A DNA stretch of 34,196 nt, taken from assembly GCA_025350665.1 (NCBI GenBank), contig JANXXJ010000165.1:1-34196 (forward strand), written 5' to 3'. Positions 23,401 to 31,164 of this stretch are shown in pieces (the stretch's first letter is position 1; every line of letters begins with the position of its first letter). This DNA is from Gemmatimonadota bacterium. GTDB taxonomy: Bacteria > Gemmatimonadota > Gemmatimonadetes > Gemmatimonadales > GWC2-71-9. The position numbers and the translations under genes are program-made. The notes below the pieces were generated by a model, which searched no databases, was not told the origin of the DNA, and was given only the letters and a program-made list of their open reading frames with translations.

Positions 23401-23589
23401 ACACTCTGCACGCTGTTCGGACTGCTGCCGCTGGCATTCGGAATCGGGGCCGGCAGTGAGTTGCAGAAGCCGCTGGCACTCGCGGTCATCGGAGGGTTGG
23501 CCCTGTCGACCCCGGTGACGCTCTTCGTGGTTCCGGCCCTGTTGGTGGCGGTCCGGGGGCGGGGGTACAGGGTAGGAAGTAGGAGGTAG
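20482..23589 (+). CDS. RND-family efflux pump permease
   Basis: A 1035-aa inner-membrane proton antiporter, full length for the family, with two repeats of one helix, a large periplasmic loop and five or six helices. The N-terminal helix (RRFIYLAVALLTAAGIWSA) and QLPSAIYPELTFPRITI are typical. Helix 4 reads AIAIGLVIDDAVVITENIV; the Asp pair (about 403-404) matches the proton-relay Asp407/408 of AcrB. Heavy-metal pumps usually lack the pair (VDAAIVM or VDGAVVM), so an organic substrate is more likely. In the second half VKNGIILLDFTRRR is the conserved helix 10 motif. Start is GTG 20482 (GTGA overlap). The last residues (VGSRR) and the stop codon are encoded by a heptanucleotide array. The pump is probably induced by ligand binding to the adjacent TetR. 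Confidence 0.93.
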   Translation: MTGAPTKPGPRALFDVLASQRRFIYLAVALLTAAGIWSATQLPSAIYPELTFPRITIVAQGSSLGARQVVFAMTRPIEEAVSIVPGVVRVKTRSIRGASEVNITLAENTDIDRALQLVRTRVEQIRGDLPAGLEIEIERLTPSLFPILSYNLEGGDAAALYDIARYQIKPILSRIPGVGRVDVLGTDIREIEVVADPSRLAAAGLTYDGLAKAIREGIAVDAVGRVARDYKQYLVVSAQEAHSAEDVGNVVVKGTLRVRDVATVVPGTEDHVRIVAGDGRPAALITVTRQIGGNTVAVSDSVAQAAAAMAKTLPAGVRLKPVYDQAALVRDAVTSVRDAILIGAGLAILILLLFLRHIRITVISAAAIPLTLAITVFMMQLLGQTFNLMTLGAMAIAIGLVIDDAVVITENIVRQIRLTGDRTSAIRHAVQELLWPVTSSTVTTVVVFLPLGLLEGVVGQFFAALSLTLTISVLVSLLLAVTIIPLLADQFLTAADAEHDQNTAPRGLLARLGAAIDALSDRYERALGAMLHRGGLMILAAIVLVAAGIGAYRLVGTGFLPEMDEGSFILDYWTPGGTALAETDRQLHVIEKILAETPEISATSRRTGAELGLFATEQNRGDIAVRLAAPSKRERSSVEIVDEVRKKVQAAVPRVRAEFVQILSDVLDDLSGSARPVEIKLFGSDLATLERYADSLAPKVAKVEGLEDFFGGIAQPSAEMAMKVRGPAAARLGLSAQDVSGAVSGALLGVAAGEIRLDDRSIGVRVRAPDAVRLNAERLGALPVFASATGRAAPLGALADFSTADVRSEHLRENQQQMLAITAGVEHRPLGDVMAEVKEILQANPAPPGVRVDLGGRYASQQKAFRALMLVLGLAAVSVMAVMVIQFRSFAEPLVVLLAAPLSFVGALGLLLVTGTPLNVSSFMGLILLIGLIVKNGIILLDFTRRRMEEDGVDLETGIRDAARVRLRPIMMTTLCTLFGLLPLAFGIGAGSELQKPLALAVIGGLALSTPVTLFVVPALLVAVRGRGYRVGSRR

Positions 23590-23634
23590 GAGGTAGGAAG
23601 TAGGAGGTAGGAAATGGGAAGTAGGGGCTAGGGG
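23572..23634 (+). repeat. Left heptanucleotide array (nine 7-bp units)
   Basis: Nine contiguous 7-mers: GTAGGAA or GTAGGAG six times, then ATGGGAA, GTAGGGG and CTAGGGG. The array begins inside the pump gene, encodes its last five residues and supplies the TAG stop (23587-23589). It is the inverted counterpart of the right array at 23703-23758. Confidence 0.9.
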
Positions 23635-23660
23635 TGAGTGGCAGGAGGTGGGAAAAGCAA

Positions 23661-23698
23661 CAGGGGGCGGAGCCTCGAAGGCTGAGGCCCGCCCCCTG
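23661..23698. terminator. 15-bp GC-rich hairpin between convergent genes
   Basis: CAGGGGGCGG (23661-23670), one bulged A and GCCTC pair perfectly with GAGGC and CCGCCCCCTG (23684-23698), leaving a 7-nt loop. A short T-run (ATTT) follows on the plus strand and AAAAGC precedes it, so on the minus strand the stem is followed by TTGCTTTTCCC. It would serve as a bidirectional terminator for the pump and amidohydrolase transcripts. The flanking heptad arrays can extend the stem. Confidence 0.75.
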
Positions 23699-23702
23699 CG
23701 AT

Positions 23703-23758
23703 TTACTACTTACTACCTCCTACTTACTACTGTCTGCTTACTACTTGCTACTCCCTAC
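23703..23758 (-). repeat. Right heptanucleotide array (eight 7-bp units, inverted)
   Basis: Eight 7-mers, mostly TTACTAC, with CTCCTAC, TGTCTGC, TTGCTAC and TCCCTAC variants. Read on the minus strand they are GTAGTAA or GTAGGAG units, the same motif class as the left array. The stop TAG (23757-23755) of the amidohydrolase gene lies in the last unit. Confidence 0.88.
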
Positions 23759-26700
23759 TCCTTCATCCCCGCCGCCGTCACCGGCGTTCCTTCCGCCCAC
23801 CACTGCTTCGCGAGCGGGCGAATCCGCGGGTAGATCTCGTTCAGCGTGTCGCCCTCGTAGAGACGGCCGTTCTTCATCACGTACTTGATGGTGTTGCTGT
23901 TCCGGATGTTTTCGATCGGGTCCTTATCGAGCACCAGGATATCGGCCATCTTGCCGACCTCGAGGCTACCGACGTCCTGGGCCATCCCGATGGCTTCGGC
24001 GCCGTAGATGGTCGAAACCCGAAGGGCGTCGTGGTTTGACATCCCGCCCATGGTCATGGCCCAAAGCTCCCAGTGGTTGCCGATGCCCTGGATCTGGCCG
24101 TGGGAGCCGGCCCCGATCCGGCCGCCCTTCTCGAGCAGCAGCTTGGCCCACTCGGCGTGCTTCGGGAAGACGTATTCCTCATCCATGAACCAGCCGCCGG
24201 CCTGGTAGCCGAAGCCGGGGCCACGGCGACGAGCCCGGCTGTCGATCTGACCCTTGGGCATGAAGGTGGCGAGCTTCTTGTTCCCGATGACGTTCTCGTG
24301 GGTATAGAAGTAGTTCTCGCCGAACGGACCGCCGTACGACACCAGCAGGGTCGGTGAGTTGGTGGTCTGGCTGGTCTTGAACAGCTCCGCCACATCGTCG
24401 AAGATCGGCGCGATCGGCATGGCGTGTTCGACGCCGGGATAGCCATCCATGGCGTGGGTCACGTCGAGGCGGAAGTCGAGCCCGCCTTCGGTGGTCGGCA
24501 TGAGGCCCAGTTCCTTGGCGGCCATGATGACCCACTGACGCTGCTGCCGGTTGCCCGTCATGTACATCTTGAGGGTCTTGGTGTCGTAGTACTGCGAATA
24601 GCGTTTGAGGATCGTCTTGGCATGATCGAGATCCCGAATGTTCTCACTTGAGAAGACGCCGGGGCCCGTGGAGTAGATCCGGGGTCCGATCATCGCACCC
24701 GATTCGACCCGGTCCTGATAGCTCAGAATATCGGTCGAGGCCGTCTGAGGATCGCGCGTCGTGGTCAACCCATAGGCCAGTGAGGTCAGGTACTGCCAGG
24801 TCTGTCCCGGGTGGACTTCCGGGATCAGCCACTGCGCGTGATAGTGCGTATCGACGAAGCCCGGCATCAGCGTCTTCCCGGTCACGTCGATGATCTTCGC
24901 GCCAGCGGGCACCGTAACCTGGCCCCGGGCGCCCACGGCAACGATCCGGTTGTCCTTGATCACGATGTCGGCGTCGGCGATGATCTCCTTGCCCTTCATC
25001 GTGATGGCTCGTCCCCCCCGCAGAACCACCGTGCCCCGGGGCACGTCGCGGGCGATCTCGACCGTGACTTTCATTTCCTCGGGCTTGTAGCCCGGCTTGT
25101 CGTCCTTCTTCGCAGCCGCGGCCGCCGGTTTGGCCTTGGTCGTGTCCGGTTTGGCTTTGGCCGAGTCGGCCTTGGGTTTGGCGGCGTCGGCGGCCTTGGT
25201 CGAATCCGCCTTGGCCTTGGCGGCCTTGACCGAGTCGGCGGTAAGGCGGGTTTCAAGATCGAACAACTTCACCTTGATTGAATCCGGCACCAGTTGCAGC
25301 GCCTTGATCAGGCTGTCGGCCTTGGACCTCAGGGTCTTGGCGCTGTCGCTCAAGGCCTGCTTGATGTTGGCGCTGTCCGCCTTGGCGCGGTTCATGGCCT
25401 TGAGGCTGTCCTCGACGACCTTGGCGCGGTCGAGGCTGTAGGTAAAGAGAACGTTGCCGAGGGAGAACCGAACGGTGCGGCCATCGGCGTTCCAGGAGGG
25501 GAACTCGCCGCCGACATCGGTCAGCTTTCGGACGGCAACGCCGCCGCCGCCCGCCACGTTGATGACAGGGGTCGGGCCGCCCACCTGAGGGAGCGGCAGG
25601 GTGTAGACATCGGACTGGACCTGGGCCAGCACCTGGTCTCCGGTCGGCGAGATCATGATGACGCTGGCCGGAAGGCCGGGACCGCCACCTTCGGCGGGAT
25701 CGAGTACCGAGGTTCGGAGCGCGTCGGCCCGGACCGGCATCACCCGCCGGGGCAGGACGATCATGCCATCATCGAGATCGACGCCGGCGCCGTTCGGCAT
25801 ACCGCCGAACCCGCCCGCACCTACGACCCGGATGTGCTGCTTCACATCGGTGCCGTCCCAGCGGAACGAGACGAGACCCTCGAAGAACCCGGAGGCATAG
25901 ATCCGGTCCGGCTGGTTCGTCACGAAATGGGGAATGTCGCGGCCCGCGGTGGGGGCGATCTGCACCGCGTCCCCACCGGACGACGGCAACCAGATGAAGT
26001 CGCCACCGCCTTGGGCCCCGCCGCCGTTGCCGGAGGCTTCGACCAGTTCACGCGCCGCCTGGCGCACAGCCACGATGCGGCTGCCGTCCGGATTCCACGC
26101 CGGGTTGGTGTAGAGCGCGGCCACCCTGGTCACCGCGACCGGAACGATGGTCTTGCCGTCGACGTTGGCCTTCATGATCTGGCCACCGGCCGCATCACCC
26201 CAGGTGATCCAGGCCACCGACTTCCCATCGGGCGACCACGACGGCTGGTACTCTCCCACATCGGCGGACGAGACCCGGAACGGTTTCCCGGCGGGCAGAT
26301 CCATCAGGTACAGGCGATCGTGTGACGTGAAGGCGATCCGCTTCCCGTCGGGCGAGGTCACCGCATCGCGGATCTGTTTGGCCACCAGATTGGCGGTGGT
26401 ATCCATCCGGTAGGCGAATTTCACTTCCGGCCCGACATCGGCCTTCACATCGGCGCTGAAGGGGATTTTGGTTGGCGCCGCCGATTTATCCACCGGCACG
26501 CGCCAGAATTCCCCGCCGTAGGAGATGACGATGGTCTTCGAGTCGGGCGTGAACGAATAGCCCGGCAAGGCGTCGAGCGTGGCCCGCGATTCGATATCGT
26601 CACGCTGGATCGGGTAGACCAGCCACGATTCGTCGCCGGTCTTGAGGTCGCGGAGCACCAGGCCGGTTTTGGCTTCGTGACGCGAGGCATAGGTAAGCCA

Positions 26701-27483
26701 CTTCCCGTCCGGCGAGACGGCCGGGCGGAAACCCGAACCGTAGCGGTTCGTGAGCTGGGTCATCGTCCCGGTCTGGCGATCGTACGAGCCGATTTCGTAC
26801 TGGGGGAAGAGGGCGCTGTATTTCCAGTCGCCTTCGCGGGCGGCGAACCAGACGTACCGTCCGTCCGGGCTGAATGCCGCGCCGATGGTCTTGAGCTGAG
26901 TGGTGGCCGGTGACGGCTGGACCAGCGGGAACCCGGCGCCGCCGTCGACCGGCAGGAGGAAGAGCTTGGCGGCCGGAAACGTACCGGATCCGCGGCTCAC
27001 CACGATGTACTTCCCATCGGGCGAGAAATCCGGCGAGATGTACTGGCTGGTGTTCCCCTGGGTGAGCTGGGTGGTGTCCCGTTTGTCCAGCGTCATGGTA
27101 TAGACGTTGTCGCCGCCGCTCCGGTCGGAGACGAACACGATCTTCTTGCCGTCCGGACTCCAGCGGGGCTGGGCGTCGTAGGCGAGGCCGGTGGTGAGCT
27201 GGGTCGCCTTGCCGCCGGCGATCGGCAGCGTGTAGAGATCGCCGAGGAGGTCGAACACGATGGTTTGGCCATCGGGGCTCACGTCGAGCGACATCCAGGT
27301 GCCCTTGGTGGCCGTGTACTCGACCTTCCGCCTGGCCTCGAGCGGCAGGGGAGGTTTCGGCGGGCCGCCAGGTCCCGCAGGGGGGGCCTGGGCCGCGGCG
27401 GACGAGACAAGGGCAGCGACCGCGAGACCGAACGCGGCGAGAGTCCGATTCATGGGACGGTTGGTCCGATTGAGAGTAGTCAT
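23755..27483 (-). CDS. Exported TolB-type propeller/amidohydrolase fusion protein (paralogue A)
   Basis: A 1242-aa exported protein with a signal peptide ending VSSAAAQA. The N-terminal 700 residues hold PD40/TolB propeller repeats (SLDVSPDGQTIVFD, RWSPDGKKIVFVSD, DFSPDGKYIVV, SWSPDGKSVAW, AWNPDGSRIVAV). A Lys/Ala/Asp/Pro-rich linker (about 750-810) follows, then an amidohydrolase domain: GKTLMPGFVDTHYHAQW, AYGLTTTRDP, VTHAMDGYPGVEH and YGAEAIGM. The usual metal-ligand Asp position reads GAGSHGQIQG. The substrate is unknown; hydrolysis of a cyclic amide or peptide is inferred from the family. The frame starts at GTG 27495, overlapping the upstream stop as GTGA; I prefer ATG 27483, with GAGG 6 nt before it. 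It follows its paralogue in the same transcript. Confidence 0.88.
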   Translation of the reverse strand: MTTLNRTNRPMNRTLAAFGLAVAALVSSAAAQAPPAGPGGPPKPPLPLEARRKVEYTATKGTWMSLDVSPDGQTIVFDLLGDLYTLPIAGGKATQLTTGLAYDAQPRWSPDGKKIVFVSDRSGGDNVYTMTLDKRDTTQLTQGNTSQYISPDFSPDGKYIVVSRGSGTFPAAKLFLLPVDGGAGFPLVQPSPATTQLKTIGAAFSPDGRYVWFAAREGDWKYSALFPQYEIGSYDRQTGTMTQLTNRYGSGFRPAVSPDGKWLTYASRHEAKTGLVLRDLKTGDESWLVYPIQRDDIESRATLDALPGYSFTPDSKTIVISYGGEFWRVPVDKSAAPTKIPFSADVKADVGPEVKFAYRMDTTANLVAKQIRDAVTSPDGKRIAFTSHDRLYLMDLPAGKPFRVSSADVGEYQPSWSPDGKSVAWITWGDAAGGQIMKANVDGKTIVPVAVTRVAALYTNPAWNPDGSRIVAVRQAARELVEASGNGGGAQGGGDFIWLPSSGGDAVQIAPTAGRDIPHFVTNQPDRIYASGFFEGLVSFRWDGTDVKQHIRVVGAGGFGGMPNGAGVDLDDGMIVLPRRVMPVRADALRTSVLDPAEGGGPGLPASVIMISPTGDQVLAQVQSDVYTLPLPQVGGPTPVINVAGGGGVAVRKLTDVGGEFPSWNADGRTVRFSLGNVLFTYSLDRAKVVEDSLKAMNRAKADSANIKQALSDSAKTLRSKADSLIKALQLVPDSIKVKLFDLETRLTADSVKAAKAKADSTKAADAAKPKADSAKAKPDTTKAKPAAAAAKKDDKPGYKPEEMKVTVEIARDVPRGTVVLRGGRAITMKGKEIIADADIVIKDNRIVAVGARGQVTVPAGAKIIDVTGKTLMPGFVDTHYHAQWLIPEVHPGQTWQYLTSLAYGLTTTRDPQTASTDILSYQDRVESGAMIGPRIYSTGPGVFSSENIRDLDHAKTILKRYSQYYDTKTLKMYMTGNRQQRQWVIMAAKELGLMPTTEGGLDFRLDVTHAMDGYPGVEHAMPIAPIFDDVAELFKTSQTTNSPTLLVSYGGPFGENYFYTHENVIGNKKLATFMPKGQIDSRARRRGPGFGYQAGGWFMDEEYVFPKHAEWAKLLLEKGGRIGAGSHGQIQGIGNHWELWAMTMGGMSNHDALRVSTIYGAEAIGMAQDVGSLEVGKMADILVLDKDPIENIRNSNTIKYVMKNGRLYEGDTLNEIYPRIRPLAKQWWAEGTPVTAAGMKE

Positions 27484-27491
27484 GGCGCGCC

Positions 27492-30400
27492 TCACCGATT
27501 CCCGGTGGTGCTGACAGGCGCCGTGTGACGCCAGGATTCATCCGCCGCCGGCTTCTGCCGGGGCCAGATCTCGTTCAGGGTGTCGCCCTCGTAGAGACGA
27601 CCATTCTTCATCACGTACCGGATCGTGTTGGTGTTCCGGATGTTCTCGAGCGGATCCTTGTCGAGCACGATCAGGTCGGCGAGTTTGCCGGCCTCGATCG
27701 AGCCGAGATCCTTGCCCAATCCAATGGCCTGAGCGCCACAGAGCGTCGCTGTCTTGAGGGCATCGATCGGCTTCATCCCGCCGCTGGCCACCGACCAGAT
27801 TTCCCAGTGATAACCCAGCCCCTGGAACTGCCCGTGGCTTCCGATCCCGGCGCAGGCCCCTGCCTCGAGCAGGTGCTTGCTGAACTCGGCGTGCTTCGGG
27901 AAGGCGTACTCCTGATCGACCGCCCAGCCCACCGGACCGGGGCCCTGCATCCGGCGGCGGGTCTTGTTGTCGAACTCTTCCGGCGGGGTGAAGTGGCGGA
28001 TCTTGGCATCGCCCGCCACGTTCTCGCGAGCGTAGTAGAAATTCTCGGCCCACGGTCCGCCGTAGCTCACCAGCAGGGTCGGGGTGTTGGTGGTGCCGGA
28101 CGTCTTGAGGAGCTGGACCACGTCGTCGAACATCGGGTAGAGCGGAATGGTGTGCTCGACGCCGGGATACCCGTCCATCGCGTGGGTCATGTTGAGGGCG
28201 AACTGGAGGCCGCCTTCGGTCGTCGGCATCAGCTTGAGTTCGCGGGCCGCCATGATGAGGTACTCCCGGGTCTCCCGGTTCCCGGCCATGTACATCTTGA
28301 AGGTCTTGGTATCGTAGTAATCGCTGTACCGCCTGAGCACGCTCCGGGCCTTCTCGAGCGAATTCACCCGATCGGCGGAGAAGACGCCCGGGCCGGTGTT
28401 GAAGACTCGCGGGCCGGTCATCATGCCGGCGTCGACCCGGTCCTGATAGGTGAGCACGTCGGTGGTGCTGGTCTGGGGATCACGCGTGGTGGTGACGCCG
28501 TAAGCCAGGTTGGCGTCGTAGATCCACGACCGCTGCCAGTGAATGCCCCAGGCCGGCCACATGTGCGAATGGGTATCGACGAACCCGGGGATGATGGTCT
28601 TGCCGGCCACGTCCACCACCCGGGCATCGGCCGGAGCCGATCCGCGGGGGCCCACGCTGGTGATCCGGTTGTTCTTGACGACCACGTCGGCGTTCTCGAC
28701 CACTTCGGTGCCGCGCATCGTGACCACCCTGGCGCCGCGGAGCACCACGGTGCCCTGGGGCACGTCACGCGCCACGCTGACCGCGATCCGCTGCTCGGCC
28801 GGCTGATAGGGCGAGTGCTTTCGAACGGTCGAGTCGGCGCCGGCGGCCCGAAGGCTGTCGTCCACCGCCAGGCCGCGGGCGACATCGTACGACACGAAGG
28901 CGTTGCCGATCGACCAGTGAATGGTCTTCCCATCATCGCTCCAGGCCGGGAACTCGCCGCCGATGTCGGTCAGCTTGAGCGACCGGACAGCCGAGCTGTC
29001 CAGCTTGGCCACGGACACGGTCGGAACCGTGCCGCCGACTTGGGGAATCCGGACCAGGTAGACATCGGTGCCGAAGCCGGCGAGGGCCCACTCACCCTTG
29101 GGGGAAATCAGGATCACATCGGCGCGGGGACCCATGACCGTGGATTCCCGCTCCTCGAAGTAGTTGGGCGGGAGCAGGTCACCCATCGAATTCTTGTTGA
29201 CCGGCGCGAACGGTTCCTGGTAGGTGCGGCGCTCCGGCACGCCGAAGCCTAACGGCAGCGGGCCGGTGACCTGGAGATGCTGCTTCAGGTCCGTCCCGTC
29301 CCAGCGCATCGAGGCGAGGGCCGCGGTGAAGCCGGCGGGGGGCTGGCCGGGCTGGGGCGGGAAGAAGCCGTAGACGTAGACCCGCCCGGTGTCGCTGGTG
29401 AAGTGCGGGCTGCCGAGATTGCCGCCGGTGGCCTTGATTGACGTCACCTCGCCGCCGGTGGCGGGAACCCAGACCAGTTCGGCGCCCTGCCCATCGCCGA
29501 TGAAGGGATCGATCTGCGTCTTGAGGTTCCGGCCGTCGGCGCGGACCAGGGCAATCCGCTTCCCGTCCGGCGACCAGGCGGGGGTCTGGTAGAAGGCGCT
29601 GGCCTGGGTGAGCCGCTGGCTCTGGCCTGATGCGACATTCACCCGCATCAAATAGCCCTCGGCGCCGTCCCAGGTCACGTAAGCCAACGACTGGCCGTCC
29701 GGCGACCAGGCCGGGTAGTAGGCGTTGGCGTCATCCGATCCGACCCGCTTCGGCTGCCCGCCGGGAAGGTCGGCCACATAGAGCTTATCGAGGGCGGTGA
29801 ACGCGAGCCGTTTGCCGTCCGGTGATGGAACCGGGTTCCGGATCTGGCGAGCCGTAAAGGTCGGTGTGTCCTCAATCGGGTAGTCGAACTTCACCTCGGG
29901 CCCGACCGCGACTTCGGCGTTCACGGTGAACGGGATCTTTGCCGGGGCCGTGCCGTCGACCGGGACCCGCCAGATCTCCCCGCCGTAGCTCACAACGATC
30001 GCCTTGCCGTCGGGCATGAAGGAGTAGCCCGGCATCAAGTCGAGATCCGGCACCGCTTCCATGTTGTCGCGCTGGACCGGATAGGCGAGCCACTTCTCTT
30101 CACCGCTCACGAGTTCACGGATCCGAAGGCCGGTCTTGGCATCTTCGCGGCTGGCGTAGACCAGCCACTTGCCGTCGGGCGAGATGGCGGGGCGCATGCC
30201 CGAGCCCAGACGCGAGGTCAGGTTGGTCGTCGACCCGGTCTCGCGATCGTAGACGCCGATCTGGACCTGCGGCATCTCGGCGTTGTACTGCCAGGGGCCT
30301 CGGCGGGCGGCGTAGTAGATGTAGCGGCCGCCGGGGGCGGGAGCCGCGCCGTAGTAAAAGGTCGGGCCGGGAGCGCGGGTCAGCGCCACCCCGGTACCGC

Positions 30401-30881
30401 CCTCGAGGTCATACAGGGTGAGCCGCATCTGACCGAACCCGCCGGCGGCGGCGCTCGCCACGATGTACTTCCCGTCCGGCATCCATTCAGGCGAGACGTA
30501 GGAACTCTGGTTCCCGTAAGTCAGGCGCCGGATCCCGGTCCCGTCGGCATTGGAGACGTAGATATTGTCGCCGCCGCTCCGGTCCGAGATGAAGGTGAGC
30601 CGTTTCCCGTCCGGACTGAACCGGGGCTGGGCGTCGAACGCCATCCCGCCGGTGATCCGGGTGGCGGTTCCGCCGGTGATCGGCAGGGTGTAGAGGTCGC
30701 CGAGGAGATCGAAGGCGATCGTCTGGCCGTCCGGGCTCACGTCGAGCGACATCCAGGTGCCCTTGGAAGTCGTGAACTTCGCCATCCGGGCCGGCTTCAA
30801 GGGCAGGCTGTCCTGAGCGACCGCGATGGTCGGGAGGCACAGGAGCCCCAAGCCGATGAGGAAATTGGAGATACGGCGCAT
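27492..30881 (-). CDS. Exported TolB-type propeller/amidohydrolase fusion protein (paralogue B)
   Basis: A 1129-aa exported protein with signal peptide MRRISNFLIGLGLLCLPTIAVAQ. Its layout matches paralogue A: TolB/PD40 propeller repeats (SLDVSPDGQTIAFD, RFSPDGKRLTFISD, AWSPDGQSLAYV, AWSPDGKRIALV), then an amidohydrolase domain with GKTIIPGFVDTHSHMW, AYGVTTTRDPQT, MTHAMDGYPGVEH and GIGSHGQFQGLGYHWEIW. It lacks the Lys/Ala-rich linker. ATG 30881 has AGAAGG 4 nt upstream; the track start 30983 is not supported. The two genes share long stretches of near-identical protein and DNA, so they arose by tandem duplication. It is the first gene of the pair and is divergent from the TPR gene. Both proteins probably act in the periplasm on related substrates. 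Confidence 0.88.
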   Translation of the reverse strand: MRRISNFLIGLGLLCLPTIAVAQDSLPLKPARMAKFTTSKGTWMSLDVSPDGQTIAFDLLGDLYTLPITGGTATRITGGMAFDAQPRFSPDGKRLTFISDRSGGDNIYVSNADGTGIRRLTYGNQSSYVSPEWMPDGKYIVASAAAGGFGQMRLTLYDLEGGTGVALTRAPGPTFYYGAAPAPGGRYIYYAARRGPWQYNAEMPQVQIGVYDRETGSTTNLTSRLGSGMRPAISPDGKWLVYASREDAKTGLRIRELVSGEEKWLAYPVQRDNMEAVPDLDLMPGYSFMPDGKAIVVSYGGEIWRVPVDGTAPAKIPFTVNAEVAVGPEVKFDYPIEDTPTFTARQIRNPVPSPDGKRLAFTALDKLYVADLPGGQPKRVGSDDANAYYPAWSPDGQSLAYVTWDGAEGYLMRVNVASGQSQRLTQASAFYQTPAWSPDGKRIALVRADGRNLKTQIDPFIGDGQGAELVWVPATGGEVTSIKATGGNLGSPHFTSDTGRVYVYGFFPPQPGQPPAGFTAALASMRWDGTDLKQHLQVTGPLPLGFGVPERRTYQEPFAPVNKNSMGDLLPPNYFEERESTVMGPRADVILISPKGEWALAGFGTDVYLVRIPQVGGTVPTVSVAKLDSSAVRSLKLTDIGGEFPAWSDDGKTIHWSIGNAFVSYDVARGLAVDDSLRAAGADSTVRKHSPYQPAEQRIAVSVARDVPQGTVVLRGARVVTMRGTEVVENADVVVKNNRITSVGPRGSAPADARVVDVAGKTIIPGFVDTHSHMWPAWGIHWQRSWIYDANLAYGVTTTRDPQTSTTDVLTYQDRVDAGMMTGPRVFNTGPGVFSADRVNSLEKARSVLRRYSDYYDTKTFKMYMAGNRETREYLIMAARELKLMPTTEGGLQFALNMTHAMDGYPGVEHTIPLYPMFDDVVQLLKTSGTTNTPTLLVSYGGPWAENFYYARENVAGDAKIRHFTPPEEFDNKTRRRMQGPGPVGWAVDQEYAFPKHAEFSKHLLEAGACAGIGSHGQFQGLGYHWEIWSVASGGMKPIDALKTATLCGAQAIGLGKDLGSIEAGKLADLIVLDKDPLENIRNTNTIRYVMKNGRLYEGDTLNEIWPRQKPAADESWRHTAPVSTTGNR

Positions 30882-30897
30882 TGAACCTTCTGGTTCA
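30882..30897 (-). promoter_or_regulatory. Hairpin at the ribosome-binding site of paralogue B
   Basis: Directly before the ATG, the minus strand reads TGAACC-AGAA-GGTTCA, a perfect 6-bp inverted repeat with a 4-nt loop. The Shine-Dalgarno AGAAGG spans the loop and the right arm, so the stem would limit ribosome access. It could equally be a protein-binding palindrome. Confidence 0.5.
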
Positions 30898-30973
30898 GGG
30901 TGGTGTGATTGCCAAACATCAACCGACCGAGCCCCGAACCAGGGTCCGGAGCGAAGGTCGGGTCGTGTCAGGG

Positions 30974-30986
30974 GTTGTCCCACAAC
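30974..30986. promoter_or_regulatory. Short palindrome in the divergent spacer 30882-31164
   Basis: GTTGT-CCC-ACAAC is a perfect 5-bp inverted repeat. It is the clearest dyad in the 283-base spacer apart from the ribosome-binding-site hairpin. TAGACT at 31131-31136 could be a -10 for the TPR gene, but it has no good -35. No protein-coding signal is seen in this spacer. Confidence 0.25.
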
Positions 30987-31164
30987 ACGGATGATAGGGC
31001 CAACCGGTTTCGAAAGTTCGCCCCAAATATGATCTGGCTCAAGGAGCGATGGGGGCGCTTCGGCTTAGATTCGCCCGTCCCCCAAAGGGTTGCGCTGATT
31101 CGGGTCATGGCGAACCCTCCGGGCTGCCGCTAGACTGAGGCGGCTTCCCGGGGGGTTCGTCGCG

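Noticed and set aside
23572-23758. CRISPR array
   Set aside because: The repeats are 7-bp contiguous units without spacers, in two opposite orientations, and no cas gene is present.
27525-29252. 575-aa plus-strand ORF opposite paralogue B
   Set aside because: Antisense shadow; the paralogue on the minus strand has an intact amidohydrolase domain.
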